Positions 7,520 through 18,027 are shown, numbered from the stretch's first letter. The stretch: 64,000 bases of DNA from Pseudomonas sp. PDNC002 (GCF_016919445.1 NZ_CP070356.1:1309501-1373500); one strand, 5' to 3'. Notes: generated by a model from the sequence alone, not told the origin. Program-made: numbers and translations.

Positions 7520-9544
7520 TCAGAACTCTTCCCAGTCGTCCTCCTTGCCCTTGGCGCGCACCGCCTTGGCCACGCCGCGGGCGGCGCGGGAGGCATGGGC
7601 GACCGGCTCGGCGCGTGCCGGACGGGCCGACGCCAGCGGCACCACGGTGGCCGCGATGGATTCGAGCTTGAACACCGCGACCTGCTGGTTGAGGTTGCCG
7701 GCCTGCTCCTGCAAGGCCTCGGCCGAGGCGGCGGCTTCTTCCACCAGCGCGGCGTTCTGCTGGGTCATCTCGTCCATCTGCGACACGGCGCCATTCACTT
7801 CCTCGATGCCGCTGCTCTGCTCGGCGCTCGCGGCGGCGATCTCGGCCATGATGTCGGTGACGCGCTTGATCGCGACCACGATGTCGCTCATGGTCTGGCC
7901 GGCCTGGGCGACCAGGGTGTTGCCGCTCTCGACCTTGTCCACCGAGTCGTTGATCAGCGTCTTGATCTCCTTGGCGGCGGCAGCGGAGCGCTGCGCCAGG
8001 GTGCGTACTTCACCGGCCACCACGGCGAAGCCGCGACCCTGCTCGCCGGCGCGCGCCGCTTCCACCGCGGCGTTGAGCGCGAGGATGTTGGTCTGGAAGG
8101 CGATGCCGTCGATCACCCCGATGATGTCGGCGATCTTGCGCGCCGAGTCGTTGATCGCGGACATGGTGCCCACCACCTTCTGCACCACGCTGCCGCCCTC
8201 GGTGGCGACTTCCGAGGCGTTCACCGCCAGCGAGTTGGCCTGGCGGGCGTTCTCGGCGTTGAGCTTCACGGTGCTGGTCAGCTCTTCCATGCTCGAGGCG
8301 GTTTCTTCCAGGCTCGACGCCTGCTGCTCGGTGCGGGTGGAGAGTTCGGCGTTGCCGCTGGCGATCTCGCTGGCAGCGGTGTGGATGGTGTCGGCCGCTT
8401 CGCGGATCTGCCCAAGCATGCGCGACAGGCTCTGCGCGGTCTCGTTGGCGTAGTCCTTCAGCTCGCCGAAGGTGCCCTGGTAGTCGGCGTCGATACGCTG
8501 GGTCAGGTCGCCCTGGGCCAGGGCGCCGAGTACGCGGGTGACGTCGCGCAGACCCTTGTCGGCGGTGTCCACCAGGTTGTTCAGGCCAGTGGCGATCTTG
8601 AGGAAGAAGCCTTCTTTGTTGTCCGCTTCGATGCGTTTGGTGAAGTCGCCGGCCACGGCCGCTTCCACCAGTTGCGAGACTTCCTGCTCGGCGCGGAATT
8701 CCTCGGTGCGATCGGTCCACTGCACCGCCGAACCCAGGCGCTCGCCGGCGTCGTTGAACACCGGTACCACGTCCAGGGCGAAGCGGCGGCCACCCAGGTT
8801 CAGCTCGGCTTTGTGCCGCGCGGTGAGGTGCGCGAGCATGCCGCGCTGGTGCGCCGGGTTCTTGTGGAACATGTCGATGTTGGCGCCCATCAGGCGGCTG
8901 GCGTTGAAGTTCGGCAGCTGCTTGCGGATGTCCGATTCGGCGTTGCCGAGCATCTCGGTGACGGTGCGGTTCATGTAGATGATGTCGAGATCGTTGTTGG
9001 CGATCATCACGTTGGCCGAGACGTTATCCAGCGCACTCTTGATCCGCGCGTTGTACTCGGCGGCATCGGCGCTGGCCTTGAGGCTGTTGCGCACGCCGTC
9101 GATGGCTTCGGTGATCATGGCCTTCTTGCCCGGCAGGCGGTCCATTTCCACCGAGTAATCACCCTTGCCGTAGGCGGTGACGGTGGCAACAACCTTCATC
9201 TTCACCGCGATGTGCGCGGCGACCAGGTCGTTGATGCCTTTGGCGATGCGCGCCGGGCGGCCGGCGAACTTGTCCACCGGGATCACCTCGTCGATCCAGC
9301 CCAGCTCGTGCTGGCGCGTCATCTCGATCAGCCCGGCTTCCAGGGCTTCGGCCTGGGCCAGTTCCGTGCGCTGCTCGCGCAGGCTGCGCTGGACGTTGCG
9401 CAGCCCGTCGTACAGGCGCTCGTAACCGGGCGCGGGGGCTTCGCCGATGGCGACGTCGAGGTTGCCGTCCACCAGGCTGTGGAGGATGGCGGTGATGCGG
9501 TCGGCGCGTTGCTGCGCCACGGCGTGTGCGTTGAACAGGCCCAT
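7520..9544 (-). CDS. aer2: Soluble haem-PAS chemoreceptor Aer2/McpB
   Basis: 674 residues with no transmembrane helix. The order matches P. aeruginosa Aer2 (McpB): N-terminal poly-HAMP region (~1-165), a PAS domain (~175-290), further HAMP repeats (~290-390), and a methyl-accepting signalling domain whose tip reads [20 protein letters not shown]. The PAS domain has FHKNPAH and VQWTDRT segments, resembling the haem-ligand His and distal Trp regions known in Aer2, so oxygen/gas sensing through haem b is expected. The C-terminus ends DDWEEF, a CheR-binding pentapeptide (WEEF). It sits between cheW and cheR2 as in PAO1. The downstream output of this signalling system is not settled in the literature I know. 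Confidence 0.94.
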   Translation of the reverse strand: MGLFNAHAVAQQRADRITAILHSLVDGNLDVAIGEAPAPGYERLYDGLRNVQRSLREQRTELAQAEALEAGLIEMTRQHELGWIDEVIPVDKFAGRPARIAKGINDLVAAHIAVKMKVVATVTAYGKGDYSVEMDRLPGKKAMITEAIDGVRNSLKASADAAEYNARIKSALDNVSANVMIANNDLDIIYMNRTVTEMLGNAESDIRKQLPNFNASRLMGANIDMFHKNPAHQRGMLAHLTARHKAELNLGGRRFALDVVPVFNDAGERLGSAVQWTDRTEEFRAEQEVSQLVEAAVAGDFTKRIEADNKEGFFLKIATGLNNLVDTADKGLRDVTRVLGALAQGDLTQRIDADYQGTFGELKDYANETAQSLSRMLGQIREAADTIHTAASEIASGNAELSTRTEQQASSLEETASSMEELTSTVKLNAENARQANSLAVNASEVATEGGSVVQKVVGTMSAINDSARKIADIIGVIDGIAFQTNILALNAAVEAARAGEQGRGFAVVAGEVRTLAQRSAAAAKEIKTLINDSVDKVESGNTLVAQAGQTMSDIVVAIKRVTDIMAEIAAASAEQSSGIEEVNGAVSQMDEMTQQNAALVEEAAASAEALQEQAGNLNQQVAVFKLESIAATVVPLASARPARAEPVAHASRAARGVAKAVRAKGKEDDWEEF

Positions 9545-9583
9545 TGTGGTTATCCTCGGCTAATTCTTCTGGTCGTGTCGCAA

Positions 9584-10069
9584 TCAGGCGGCGGTTTCAT
9601 CGACCAGCGCCATTTCGCGACTGGTCATGAGTTTTTCGATGTCCACCAGGATCAGCATTCGCTCTCCACAGGTGGCCAGGCCCAGCAGGTACTCGGTGTC
9701 GAAACTGGCGGCGAATTCCGGGCGCGGCTTGATCTCCTCGCCGGCCAGGGCAATCACGTCGGAGACCGAATCCACCACCGCGCCGACGATGCGCCGGCCG
9801 ACGTTGAGGATGATCACCACGGTGAACTGGTCGTAGCTGATGTCGGCCAGGTTGAACTTGATGCGCAGGTCGACGATGGGAACGATCGCCCCGCGCAGGT
9901 TGATCACGCCCTTGATGAAGGCGGGGGCGTTGGCGATCGCCGTGACCTGGTCGTAACCACGGATTTCCTGCACGCGCAGGATGTCGATGGCGTATTCCTC
10001 GCGGCCCAGGGTGAAGGTCAGGTACTCCTGCACCGGGCTGCTCGCCGCGCTGGCTTCAGCTGCGCTCAT
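9584..10069 (-). CDS. cheW: Chemotaxis adaptor CheW (cluster II)
   Basis: 161 residues. CheW couples chemoreceptors to CheA. The single CheW domain has the expected [15 protein letters not shown] start, the [17 protein letters not shown] core and a C-terminal ILVDIEKLM strand. ATG at 10069 is chosen for its AAGGAG ribosome site about 9 nt upstream; the longer reading frame begins inside cheA. The start overlaps the cheA stop by 14 nt, which suggests coupled translation of CheA and CheW. The receptor gene follows after 39 nt. Confidence 0.95.
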   Translation of the reverse strand: MSAAEASAASSPVQEYLTFTLGREEYAIDILRVQEIRGYDQVTAIANAPAFIKGVINLRGAIVPIVDLRIKFNLADISYDQFTVVIILNVGRRIVGAVVDSVSDVIALAGEEIKPRPEFAASFDTEYLLGLATCGERMLILVDIEKLMTSREMALVDETAA

Positions 10070-11963
10070 GGGTGGACTCTCCTTGTGCCGCCAGGCGCGG
10101 CAATGCATCGACATCGAGGATCAGGGCGACGCTGCCGTCGCCCATGATGGTGGCGCCGGCGATCCCGTCGATCCGGCGGAAATTCTGTTCCAGGCTCTTG
10201 ATCACCACCTGCTGCTGGCCGACCAGTTCGTCCACCTGCAGGGCGAAGCTCTTGCCCTCGGATTCGAGGATCACCACGATCCCCTGTTCCGGCGGCAACG
10301 GCTGGGCATCGATGTGCAGCAGCTGGTTCAGCGAGAACAGCGGCAGGTATTCGCCGCGCACGCGGATCACCGTCGACTCCTCGCCGGCCAGGCCGCGCAC
10401 GTCGTCGGCGCGGGCCTGCAGCGACTCGACGATGTAGGTCAGCGGCACCACGTAGTTGACCTTCTCCACGGCGACGATCAGGCCGTCGAGGATGGCCAGG
10501 GTCAGCGGCAGGCGAATGCTCATGCGGGTGCCCATGCCCGGCGCCGAATCGATGTCGATGCGCCCGCCCATGGCCTGGATGTTGCGCCGCACCACGTCCA
10601 TGCCGACGCCACGGCCGGAGAGTTCGGTGACTGCCTCGGCGGTGGAGAACCCTGGCATGAAGATCAGTTGCCAGACTTCCGCGTCGGTCATCGCGTCATG
10701 CACCGGCAGGCCCTTCTCGCGGGCCTTGGCGAGGATGCGCTCGCGGGACAGGCCACGGCCGTCATCGGAGATTTCCACCACCACGCTGCCACCCTGGTGG
10801 CTGGCGGCGAGCTTTACCGAACCCTGTGCCGGCTTGCCGGCCGCCAGGCGTTCGGCGGGCGTTTCTATGCCGTGGTCGATGCTGTTGCGGACGATGTGGG
10901 TGAGCGGGTCGCTGAGCTTTTCGATGACGCTCTTGTCCAGCTCGGTGTGCTCGCCCTGGAGGATCAGTTCGACCTGCTTGCCCAGGCGCGCGGAGGTGTC
11001 GTGCACCAGGCGCGGGAAGCGGCTGAAGATGAAGCTGATCGGCAGCATGCGGATCGACATCACCGATTCCTGCAGGTCGCGGGTGTTGTGCTCGAGCTGC
11101 GCCAGGGCCTGCTGCAGGCGCTCGAAGTGCGCGGGATCGAGGTCCTCGCTGAGCTGGCTGAGCATGGCCTGGGTGATCACCAGCTCGCCGACCAGGTTGA
11201 TCAGGCTGTCGATCTTCTCGACGCTGACGCGGATGGAGCTGGATTCGCTGTCGGCGCGCGGTGCGGCGGCTGCCTTCGCCACGGTCGGCGCGGCTTTCGG
11301 CGCTTCGCTGACGGCGACCTGAGCGGCGGCGGCAGGTGCGCCGGGTGCCTTGTCGAAGATGCCGTAGGGCTCGACCGGCTTGGCGTCCGGTGCGCCGGGC
11401 GCGTCGTCGAAGAAACCGAAATCGTCGCCCGCGCTGGCGCTGGTTTCGCTGGCGGCGGGCATGCCGGGAGCATCGTCGAAGAAGCCAAAATCATCGTCGC
11501 TGCTTGCGCTCGCTTCGGCCGGAGCGGGAGCGCCAGCGAGCAGGCCGGCGCCGTCATCGGCGGCAGCCGCGATTGGCTCCGCCAGCCAGGCGCGCAGGCG
11601 CTCAACAGTGGCGGCGACCGGCACGTCCGGATCGGGCACCTGGCTGCGGTGCGCATCGAGCAGGCGTTGCAGGACGTCGCGGGCTTCGAGGAACACGCCG
11701 ATCATGTCCACGTGCAGGGCGGTCTGCCCGCAGCGGATGCGGTCGAGCAGCGTCTCCAGCTCGTGGGTCACGGCGGTCAGGTCGTCGAAGCCGAACATGC
11801 CGCTGGAGCCCTTGATCGAGTGGGCGGCGCGGAAGATGCCATTGAGCGTCTCGGCATCCGGCTGATCGAGGTTGAGCCCGATCAGCAGGAGTTCGAGGGT
11901 CGCCAGGTGTTCGTCGGTTTCCTCGAAGAAGACCTGGAGGAATTGCTCCATACCGGTAGCCAT
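10056..11963 (-). CDS. cheA: Chemotaxis histidine kinase CheA (cluster II)
   Basis: 635 residues. CheA autophosphorylates and passes phosphate to CheY and CheB. An N-terminal HPt domain carries His48 in [12 protein letters not shown] long linker (~130-240) contains acidic-aromatic repeats ([11 protein letters not shown] twice, then YGIFDKAPG). Dimerisation helices follow, then the HATPase domain with [12 protein letters not shown] (N box), DDGRGL and GRGVGMDVV, and the C-terminal CheW-like regulatory domain. I see no separate P2 CheY-binding domain of normal size; the repeats occupy that region. cheY lies 11 nt upstream and cheW overlaps downstream. Confidence 0.95.
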   Translation of the reverse strand: MATGMEQFLQVFFEETDEHLATLELLLIGLNLDQPDAETLNGIFRAAHSIKGSSGMFGFDDLTAVTHELETLLDRIRCGQTALHVDMIGVFLEARDVLQRLLDAHRSQVPDPDVPVAATVERLRAWLAEPIAAAADDGAGLLAGAPAPAEASASSDDDFGFFDDAPGMPAASETSASAGDDFGFFDDAPGAPDAKPVEPYGIFDKAPGAPAAAAQVAVSEAPKAAPTVAKAAAAPRADSESSSIRVSVEKIDSLINLVGELVITQAMLSQLSEDLDPAHFERLQQALAQLEHNTRDLQESVMSIRMLPISFIFSRFPRLVHDTSARLGKQVELILQGEHTELDKSVIEKLSDPLTHIVRNSIDHGIETPAERLAAGKPAQGSVKLAASHQGGSVVVEISDDGRGLSRERILAKAREKGLPVHDAMTDAEVWQLIFMPGFSTAEAVTELSGRGVGMDVVRRNIQAMGGRIDIDSAPGMGTRMSIRLPLTLAILDGLIVAVEKVNYVVPLTYIVESLQARADDVRGLAGEESTVIRVRGEYLPLFSLNQLLHIDAQPLPPEQGIVVILESEGKSFALQVDELVGQQQVVIKSLEQNFRRIDGIAGATIMGDGSVALILDVDALPRLAAQGESTHERS

Positions 11964-11974
11964 TCAGGATTCCC

Positions 11975-12340
11975 CTAGGGCAGGACCTTGCGGGTCACTT
12001 CCAGCAGTTTCGGCGGGTCGAACGGCTTCACCAGCCAGCCGGTGGCGCCCGCGCTCTTGCCCTGCTGCTTCATCGCGTCGCTGGATTCGGTGGTGAGCAT
12101 CAGGATCGGCGTGCTGCGGTAGCCGGCCATGTCGCGCAGGCTGCGGATCAGCGACAGGCCGTCCATGTTCGGCATGTTCTGGTCGGTGAAGACCAGGTTG
12201 TAGGTCTTGCGCTGGGCCTTGCCCAGGCCGTCCTTGCCGTCCACGGCCTCGTCCACCTCGTAGCCGGCGGACTTGAGCGTGAAGCTCAGCATCTGCCGGA
12301 TCGAGGCCGAGTCATCGACGATCAGAATCTGCTTTCCCAT
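11975..12340 (-). CDS. cheY: Response regulator CheY (cluster II)
   Basis: 121 residues, a stand-alone receiver domain. DD at residues 9-10, phospho-acceptor Asp53 in FTDQNMPNMDG, the conserved Thr in LMLTTESS and Lys in WLVKPFDP are all present. ATG at 12340 has a GAGGAG ribosome site; an upstream extension of 16 residues (MPGNQQ...) lacks one. It is followed 11 nt later by cheA. In P. aeruginosa the cluster II CheY does not drive the flagellar motor directly, so its target here is uncertain. Confidence 0.95.
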   Translation of the reverse strand: MGKQILIVDDSASIRQMLSFTLKSAGYEVDEAVDGKDGLGKAQRKTYNLVFTDQNMPNMDGLSLIRSLRDMAGYRSTPILMLTTESSDAMKQQGKSAGATGWLVKPFDPPKLLEVTRKVLP

Positions 12341-12433
12341 TGCGTTGGTTCTCCTCGGATTGCAATGCGTTTGCTGGTTGCCAGGCACGCGCTAACTCGC
12401 GCCATCCCGGCGCGCGGAAATGGTGTGGGGGTC

Positions 12434-12484
12434 TCAGCCGATCAGGGCGAGGTTGGCCAGGTATTCGAAGATGGACTGCAACAT
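12434..12484 (-). CDS. Possible 16-residue small ORF between cttP and cheY
   Basis: Reading ATG at 12484 to TGA at 12436-12434 gives MLQSIFEYLANLALIG. A strong AGGAG ribosome site lies 8 nt before the ATG, between the cttP stop (12504) and this start. The peptide is short and amphipathic-looking. It may be a real small protein or a leader that couples translation to the downstream che genes. I know of no family for it; it needs comparison across Pseudomonas genomes. Confidence 0.4.
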   Translation of the reverse strand: MLQSIFEYLANLALIG

Positions 12485-12503
12485 GTCGGTGGCTCCTGGG
12501 GCT

Positions 12504-13691
12504 TCAGAACAGTTCCACTTCGCCAGCGCTGAGGCTGGTCTGGGCGACCGGGTTGCTCAGCGGGCGGCCGAGCTCGGCGACTTCGCCGCGCAGGCGTTCG
12601 CCCCATTCGCGGGGCTCGCGGCCATCCAGTGCGCCGAGGCCGACAGCCAGCGCACCGAGGCGGGCGCTGTGCTTGCCGATCTGGCCGAGCAACTGGCTGC
12701 TCATGTCCTGGAACTGCAGGGCGGTGACCGCGGCATTGACGCCGTCGCCCACTTCCAGGGAGATGCGGTCCAGCTCCTGCACCACCTTCACGGTGTGCTG
12801 GTTCATGGCGTCGAGGTCGTCGAGCATGTGCTGGATCTTCTGCCGTGAATCCAGGGCGAAGGTCATGTCCTTGTCGGCCAACTGGCTGATGGCGCCTTCG
12901 GCGTCCTTGATCTCGTGGTAGACCACGTCGACGTGTTCGCGAATGGCCTGGGAGAAGTGCGTGGAGCGAGTCGACAGCGCGCGCACCTCGTCAGCCACCA
13001 CGGCGAATCCGCGGCCGCTCTCGCCGGCGCGGGCGGCTTCGATGGCGGCGTTGAGGGCCAGCAGGTTGGTCTGCTTGGCGATGGCGTCCATGTCCTGGGT
13101 GGACTGCAGGATCTCGGCGATCTTGTGGGTCACGCGGTCCATGCGCTCGACCAGCTGCTGCGAGGTGCGGCTGGTTTCCAGGGTGGCTTCGACGAACAGC
13201 CCGAGGGTTTCCTGGGTGGCGTGGATGAAGCGCTGGAAGTCGATGTCGCCGTCCATGTGGCCGCGACCGTCGTAACGCTCGATCAGCGAGTGCGACAGGC
13301 CGCGCTGGGTGTCGATGCGATCGACGAGGGCGTGGAAGCTGTCGGTCAGTTGGCGGATTGCCTGGTGCAGGATGTTGTCGATCTGGTGGCTATGGCCGTT
13401 GAGCGAGGCCAGGTGGCCTTCCACGGCTTCCTGCAGGGGGCGCCACTGCGGCAGTTCCTCGGCGCTCAGGGTAGTGGCCTGGGGATCGGCTGCCCTGGTT
13501 GCGGCAGCGCAGAGCAGGCTGCTCAGCACCAGGCTGGAGATCCAGCCTACCGGCAGCACCCACCAGAACGGCACGCCGACGGCGCACAGGCCCGCGACCA
13601 CCACCCAGGGCAGGGACTGGATGACGAGGCGCCGTGGCCAACCCTGGCCGGCTTCTTGAACCGCCAGAGGGTTCAACTGTGATTCGCGCAT
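12504..13691 (-). CDS. cttP: Methyl-accepting chemotaxis protein, CttP/McpA type
   Basis: 395 residues. A short N-terminal region is followed by a pair of hydrophobic helices ([21 protein letters not shown] and [16 protein letters not shown]) with hardly any periplasmic loop, so no conventional ligand domain is present. The signalling helices carry [20 protein letters not shown] and [14 protein letters not shown]. By position it matches PA0180 (CttP, linked to trichloroethylene taxis in P. aeruginosa). ATG at 13691 is chosen for a GGAG site 9 nt upstream; ATG at 13706 is an alternative. The C-terminus (GEVELF) is not a CheR-binding pentapeptide. It is the first gene of the cluster. Confidence 0.85.
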   Translation of the reverse strand: MRESQLNPLAVQEAGQGWPRRLVIQSLPWVVVAGLCAVGVPFWWVLPVGWISSLVLSSLLCAAATRAADPQATTLSAEELPQWRPLQEAVEGHLASLNGHSHQIDNILHQAIRQLTDSFHALVDRIDTQRGLSHSLIERYDGRGHMDGDIDFQRFIHATQETLGLFVEATLETSRTSQQLVERMDRVTHKIAEILQSTQDMDAIAKQTNLLALNAAIEAARAGESGRGFAVVADEVRALSTRSTHFSQAIREHVDVVYHEIKDAEGAISQLADKDMTFALDSRQKIQHMLDDLDAMNQHTVKVVQELDRISLEVGDGVNAAVTALQFQDMSSQLLGQIGKHSARLGALAVGLGALDGREPREWGERLRGEVAELGRPLSNPVAQTSLSAGEVELF

Positions 13692-13777
13692 TGAAGTGCA
13701 CTCCATTGCCGGGCGCCGGTAACCGGGCCAAACGGCTGCTGACAACGTCTTGAGCAGGAATTCGGCCTGGCGATTTA

Positions 13778-13805
13778 AAACTAGAGTGCCAATGGGTGAT
13801 GTCAA
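13778..13805 (-). promoter_or_regulatory. Candidate sigma-70-type promoter of chemosensory cluster II
   Basis: On the minus strand a perfect TTGACA (13805-13800) is followed after 16 nt by TAGTTT (13783-13778). Transcription would start near 13770, leaving a 65-80 nt leader before cttP. The rest of the gap 13806-14065 shows nothing I can name. The -10 is weak, so another sigma factor such as RpoS is possible. Confidence 0.4.
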
Positions 13806-14065
13806 ACTGACGGCATATTCCCGTCGCGAGGGATAGACCCTTGATCTAGAGGGGTTTTCAGTGAATGACCGCTTATCGCGGCTGTTTGGATGGCGACGGG
13901 CGGTAGTACGCAGCCCTTGTGCGGCGCGGGCTGTAGCGATTTTTTGATGGCAAAACGTGCCCGCGGGAATGGCATCCGGAGCCACGTGATGGTCTTCGAT
14001 TAGGAAGCTTGTCGGCAGGCTGGGTAGCGCGGATTACAGGCGGGCAGATATTCGCTCGGGGCTTG

Positions 14066-14181
14066 CCCTCACCCCAGCCCTCTCCCATAGGGAGAGGGGG
14101 CAGATTGTGCCGGCTGACGCTGGAGGTTCTCCCTGCACCGAACGGTCCCCTCTCCCTATGGGAGAGGGTTAGGGTGAGGGG
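14066..14181. repeat. Fold-back repeat family A, copy 2
   Basis: The left arm begins CCCTCACCCCAGCCCTCTCCC and the right arm ends GAGAGGGTTAGGGTGAGGGG. Each arm has its own CTCTCCC-ATAG-GGGAGAG-type hairpin, and the arms pair with each other. It lies between cttP and the 8-oxoguanine deaminase gene and is the cleanest copy in the window. The gene it precedes ends only 28 nt away, so it may protect or end that transcript. Confidence 0.87.
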
Positions 14182-14208
14182 CTCCGCTCGTATGGGCGCG
14201 GAGGGTGT

Positions 14209-15567
14209 TTACAGCGTACCGAGCAGCTTGCGCGCCGCCTGGGTGTGGTCGGCGATCAGCCGCTTGAGGTCGAGGCCTTCGACTTCGCCGTCGACCACAC
14301 GCCAGCTGCCGCCGATCATGATCCGGTCGGCCTTGTCCGCACCGCACAGCAGCAGCGCGGAGAGCGGATCGTGGCTGCCGGAGAAGCGCAGTTCGTCGAG
14401 CTTGAACAGCGCAACGTCCGCCTGCTTGCCCACGGCCAGCTCGCCGATGTCGCTGCGGCCGATGAGTTTCGCCGAGCCTTTGGTCGCCCAGCCCAGCGCG
14501 CGCTCCGGGGTGATCTGCTCGGCGCCGTAGCGCAGACGCTGGATATACAGGGCCTGACGGGCTTCGAGGATCATGTTGGAGGCGTCGTTGGAGGCCGAGC
14601 CGTCCACGCCGATGCCCACCGGGGCGCCAGCGGCTTCCAGCGCCACGGTCGGGCAGATGCCCGAGGCCAGGCGCATGTTCGAGCTGGGACAATGGCAGAC
14701 GCCGGTGCCGGCGGCGCCCAGGCGCTGGATTTCCTCATCGTTGAAGTGAATGCCGTGGGCCAGCCAGGTGCGCGGGCCGAGCCAGCCGACGCTGTCCAGG
14801 TAATCCACGGTGCGCTGGCCGAAGCGTTGTAGGCAGAAGTCTTCTTCATCGAGGGTTTCGGCGAGGTGGGTGTGCAGGCGCACGTCTTCGCGTTCGGCCA
14901 GTTCGGCGCTGGCGCGCATGATTTCCGGGGTGACCGAGAACGGCGAGCAGGGCGCCAGGGCGATCTGCACCTGGGCGCCTTCGCCACGCTGGTGGTACTC
15001 GCGGATCAGGCGCTGGCTGTCGTCGAGAATGGCTTCGGCGCTCTGCACGGTCTGTTGCGGCGGCAGGCCACCGTCGGCCTCGCCCAGGCTCATGGAGCCA
15101 CGGGTGAGCATGGCGCGCATGCCCAGTTCCTGGACCACGCCGGCCTGCACGTCGATGGCCTGCTCAAGGCCGTCGGGGAACAGGTAGTGGTGGTCGGCGG
15201 CGGTGGTGCAGCCGGACAGCAGCAGCTCGGCCAGGGCGACCTTGGTGGCCACACCCAGTTGCTCGGGGGTCAGGCGCGCCCACACCGGGTAGAGGGTCTT
15301 CAGCCAGGGGAACAACGGCTGGTTCACCACCGGCGCCCAGGCGCGGGTGAGGGTCTGGTAGAAGTGGTGGTGGGTGTTGATCAGGCCGGGGGTCAGCACG
15401 TGCTGGCTGGCGTCGAAGGTTTGCTGGACGGGAGCCGAGGGCTGCTGGCCGGCAGCGACCAGTTCGACGATGCGGCCATCCTGGACGACGATGCCGCCAC
15501 GGGCGTCGAGGTCGTTAGCGGTGAAGATGGCCAGCGGGTTGCGCAGCCAGAGACGCGGGGAGGACAT
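14209..15567 (-). CDS. 8-oxoguanine deaminase (amidohydrolase)
   Basis: 452 residues, amidohydrolase superfamily. The metal site is visible: THHHF near residue 65, RLHTHLAET, a later histidine in LAHGIHF and the aspartate in GVDGSASND. This closely matches the P. aeruginosa enzyme PA0142 that deaminates 8-oxoguanine to urate; related family members are annotated as hydroxyatrazine hydrolases. ATG at 15567 has a GGAG site 9 nt upstream; an earlier in-frame ATG at 15645 lacks one. It is cytoplasmic. The product feeds the purine breakdown route represented elsewhere in the window by XdhABC. A near-perfect 7-2-7 palindrome lies 100 nt upstream. Substrate preference is inferred from resemblance. 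Confidence 0.85.
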   Translation of the reverse strand: MSSPRLWLRNPLAIFTANDLDARGGIVVQDGRIVELVAAGQQPSAPVQQTFDASQHVLTPGLINTHHHFYQTLTRAWAPVVNQPLFPWLKTLYPVWARLTPEQLGVATKVALAELLLSGCTTAADHHYLFPDGLEQAIDVQAGVVQELGMRAMLTRGSMSLGEADGGLPPQQTVQSAEAILDDSQRLIREYHQRGEGAQVQIALAPCSPFSVTPEIMRASAELAEREDVRLHTHLAETLDEEDFCLQRFGQRTVDYLDSVGWLGPRTWLAHGIHFNDEEIQRLGAAGTGVCHCPSSNMRLASGICPTVALEAAGAPVGIGVDGSASNDASNMILEARQALYIQRLRYGAEQITPERALGWATKGSAKLIGRSDIGELAVGKQADVALFKLDELRFSGSHDPLSALLLCGADKADRIMIGGSWRVVDGEVEGLDLKRLIADHTQAARKLLGTL

Positions 15568-15667
15568 GGGTGAATTCTCCAAACGGACGGAGCCGTTCGT
15601 TCGAGCCGGCTCCATGGGTTCATGGGAAGCCAGCTCAGTGTTCACCCTGTCTGCTGATCCAGGTTCG

Positions 15668-15683
15668 CTGACTCTGGAGTCAG
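15668..15683. promoter_or_regulatory. 7-2-7 palindrome upstream of 8-oxoguanine deaminase
   Basis: CTGACTC-TG-GAGTCAG is a perfect inverted repeat with the same geometry as a RutR operator (TTGACCA-n2-TGGTCAA), sharing the TGAC...GTCA core but only about 8 of 14 positions overall. It lies between the SDR stop and the deaminase start. It is a candidate operator for a dimeric regulator. Confidence 0.4.
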
Positions 15684-15718
15684 GCGTGGGCGCATGGTAA
15701 CGCCCACGGCGCGACTCG

Positions 15719-16402
<684 letters not shown>

Positions 16403-16450
16403 GGCAGGCTCCTGTGGCGAGGGAAAGTGCCCAGCATACGCCGGCGCGAT

Positions 16451-17251
16451 TCAATCTTCCGTGCGCAGACGGTCCAGGCGCAGGCGCTCACGGGGATCGC
16501 TGAGTCGCCACAACGACAGGTAGACGGCCCCCAGGGCGGCCAGGAAGCCGGCGGCGGCGAGGAGAAACATCAGCAGGATCTGGTAGCGCGCCGCGTCCAG
16601 CGGGTCCATGCCGGCGAGAATCTGGCCGGTCATGATGCCGGGTAGGGTGATGATGCCGGCCGCCGCCATCTGGTTCAGCGTCGGAATGAGACCAGTGTAG
16701 AGCGCCCGGCGGATCAGGCCGCTGAACGCCGTGTGGCGGTCGGCGCCCAGGGCCAGGCGTGCCTCGATGGCGGCGCGCTCGCGGGTGACGCCGGTGAATA
16801 CCTGGTTGAGCGCGAGGCTCGCGGCGTTCATGGCGGTGCCAAGGATGATGCCCACCAGCGGGATGGCGTGCCGCGCGTCGTACCACGGCGTGGGGCGCAA
16901 GCTGCCAGCCAAGGCGAACAGAGCGATGCCCAGGGTGGCGATACCGACACTGCCGCCGCCGATACCCAGGTGCCAGAAGCCGGTGAGACGCCGACGTTGC
17001 CGCGAGCCAACTTCGAAGGTGGCCGCGAGAAGCATCACCGCGACGACCAGCGAGGTCAGCCACAGCGAAGACAAGGCGAACACCTGACGCAGGAACAGCC
17101 CGACCAGCAGCAGTTGCACGACCAGGCGTACCGCGGAGACCAGAAGGGTCCGCTGCAAGCCCAGGCGCAGCGCCCAGGAGAGTGCCGCCGCCGCGACGAT
17201 CAGCAGGGCTGCCAGGGCCAGTTCCGGCACGCTCAGTTGCAGGGGTGTCAT
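16451..17251 (-). CDS. fetB: FetB-type ABC transporter permease
   Basis: 266 residues, about seven predicted transmembrane helices. The central cytoplasmic segment RAAIEARLALGADRHTAFSGLIRRAL and the following LIPTLNQMAAAGIITLPGIMTGQILAGMDP-type region (conserved NQMAAAGIITLPGIMTGQ) are the hallmark of the FetB/YbbM (UPF0014) family. In E. coli FetAB exports iron and improves peroxide resistance. Its ATG at 17251 overlaps the fetA stop by four bases (ATGA), so the two are translationally coupled. The export substrate here is inferred from the family. Confidence 0.88.
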   Translation of the reverse strand: MTPLQLSVPELALAALLIVAAAALSWALRLGLQRTLLVSAVRLVVQLLLVGLFLRQVFALSSLWLTSLVVAVMLLAATFEVGSRQRRRLTGFWHLGIGGGSVGIATLGIALFALAGSLRPTPWYDARHAIPLVGIILGTAMNAASLALNQVFTGVTRERAAIEARLALGADRHTAFSGLIRRALYTGLIPTLNQMAAAGIITLPGIMTGQILAGMDPLDAARYQILLMFLLAAAGFLAALGAVYLSLWRLSDPRERLRLDRLRTED

Positions 17252-17880
17252 GGGTGTCCCTCCGAAAGGCCGTCGCGGTCCAGGTGCAACTGCCGCTCGC
17301 CGAGCCGGCCCGCCTGCTCGGGATCGTGCGTGACCACCAGCAGGCCCGCGCCCTGCGCCTTGATCTCCAGCAGCAGCTGTTCGACGCGCTCACGACTGGC
17401 CGGGTCCAGCGCCGCCGTCGGCTCGTCGAGCAGGAGGAAATGCGGCTGCTGCACCAGTGCGCGTACCAGGGCCAGGCGCTGCCGCTCGCCTGTCGACAGT
17501 TGCGTCACCTGGGCCGCGAGCAGCGCCGGGTCGAGGTTCACGTGCGGCAACAGGCGGCGCGCCGCATCGAGATCGGCGAAATGCGCGGCGACGTCGTCTT
17601 CCCACCAGCCGGACTCGGCCGGCACGTAGGTCACCCAGCGCCGCCAGACATGGGCCGGCTGGCTCTCGCGGCTCATTCCGCCCAGGCTGACGGCGCCCTG
17701 GTTCGGATCGAGGTCGGCGATCATTCGCAGCAGCAGGCTCTTGCCGATCCCGGAGGGGCCGCTGAGCACCGTGCAACGACCGGGTTCCAGATCGAGATCG
17801 AATGGCCCGCTGAGGGCACCGCGCAAGCCGCGAACACGCAGCGTGCCGGCCGGGAAGGGGGAAAGGCTCATGGGATGCAT
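17248..17880 (-). CDS. fetA: FetA-type ABC transporter ATP-binding protein
   Basis: 210 residues. Walker A is GPSGIGKS, the ABC signature is LSTGERQRLALVRAL, Walker B is FLLLDEPTAALD, and an H-loop histidine is in VVTHDPEQ. The short length fits the YbbL/FetA group. Start is ATG at 17880 or 17871; neither has a clear ribosome site. It overlaps fetB by four bases. Partner and context support a small exporter, probably of iron. Confidence 0.87.
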   Translation of the reverse strand: MHPMSLSPFPAGTLRVRGLRGALSGPFDLDLEPGRCTVLSGPSGIGKSLLLRMIADLDPNQGAVSLGGMSRESQPAHVWRRWVTYVPAESGWWEDDVAAHFADLDAARRLLPHVNLDPALLAAQVTQLSTGERQRLALVRALVQQPHFLLLDEPTAALDPASRERVEQLLLEIKAQGAGLLVVTHDPEQAGRLGERQLHLDRDGLSEGHP

Positions 17881-17940
17881 ACGCTGGTTGGACGCTGCCG
17901 AGAATAGCGCAGAGCGTATGGCGGGAGGCGTGTGTCCCGC

Positions 17941-17977
17941 ATGAAAGACAAGGCCCGGCAGAAATGCCGGGCCTTGT
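17941..17977 (-). terminator. Terminator of the MHS transporter gene
   Basis: ACAAGGCCCGGC (17948-17959) and GCCGGGCCTTGT (17966-17977) form a perfect 12-bp stem with a 6-nt loop. Read on the minus strand it is followed by TCTTTC. It lies between the MHS transporter stop and fetA. Confidence 0.75.
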
Positions 17978-18027
17978 GGATAAAACGCCCCGAAGAGTGT
18001 GCGCCGGGGCCTGGGCAAGATGCCCAA

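Noticed and set aside
7484-10147. 887-codon plus-strand open frame
   Set aside because: Antisense shadow across aer2 and cheW; no recognisable domains.
13778-13795. Sigma-54 promoter upstream of cttP
   Set aside because: TGGCAC is present on the minus strand but the -12 element reads TTTTA without GC.
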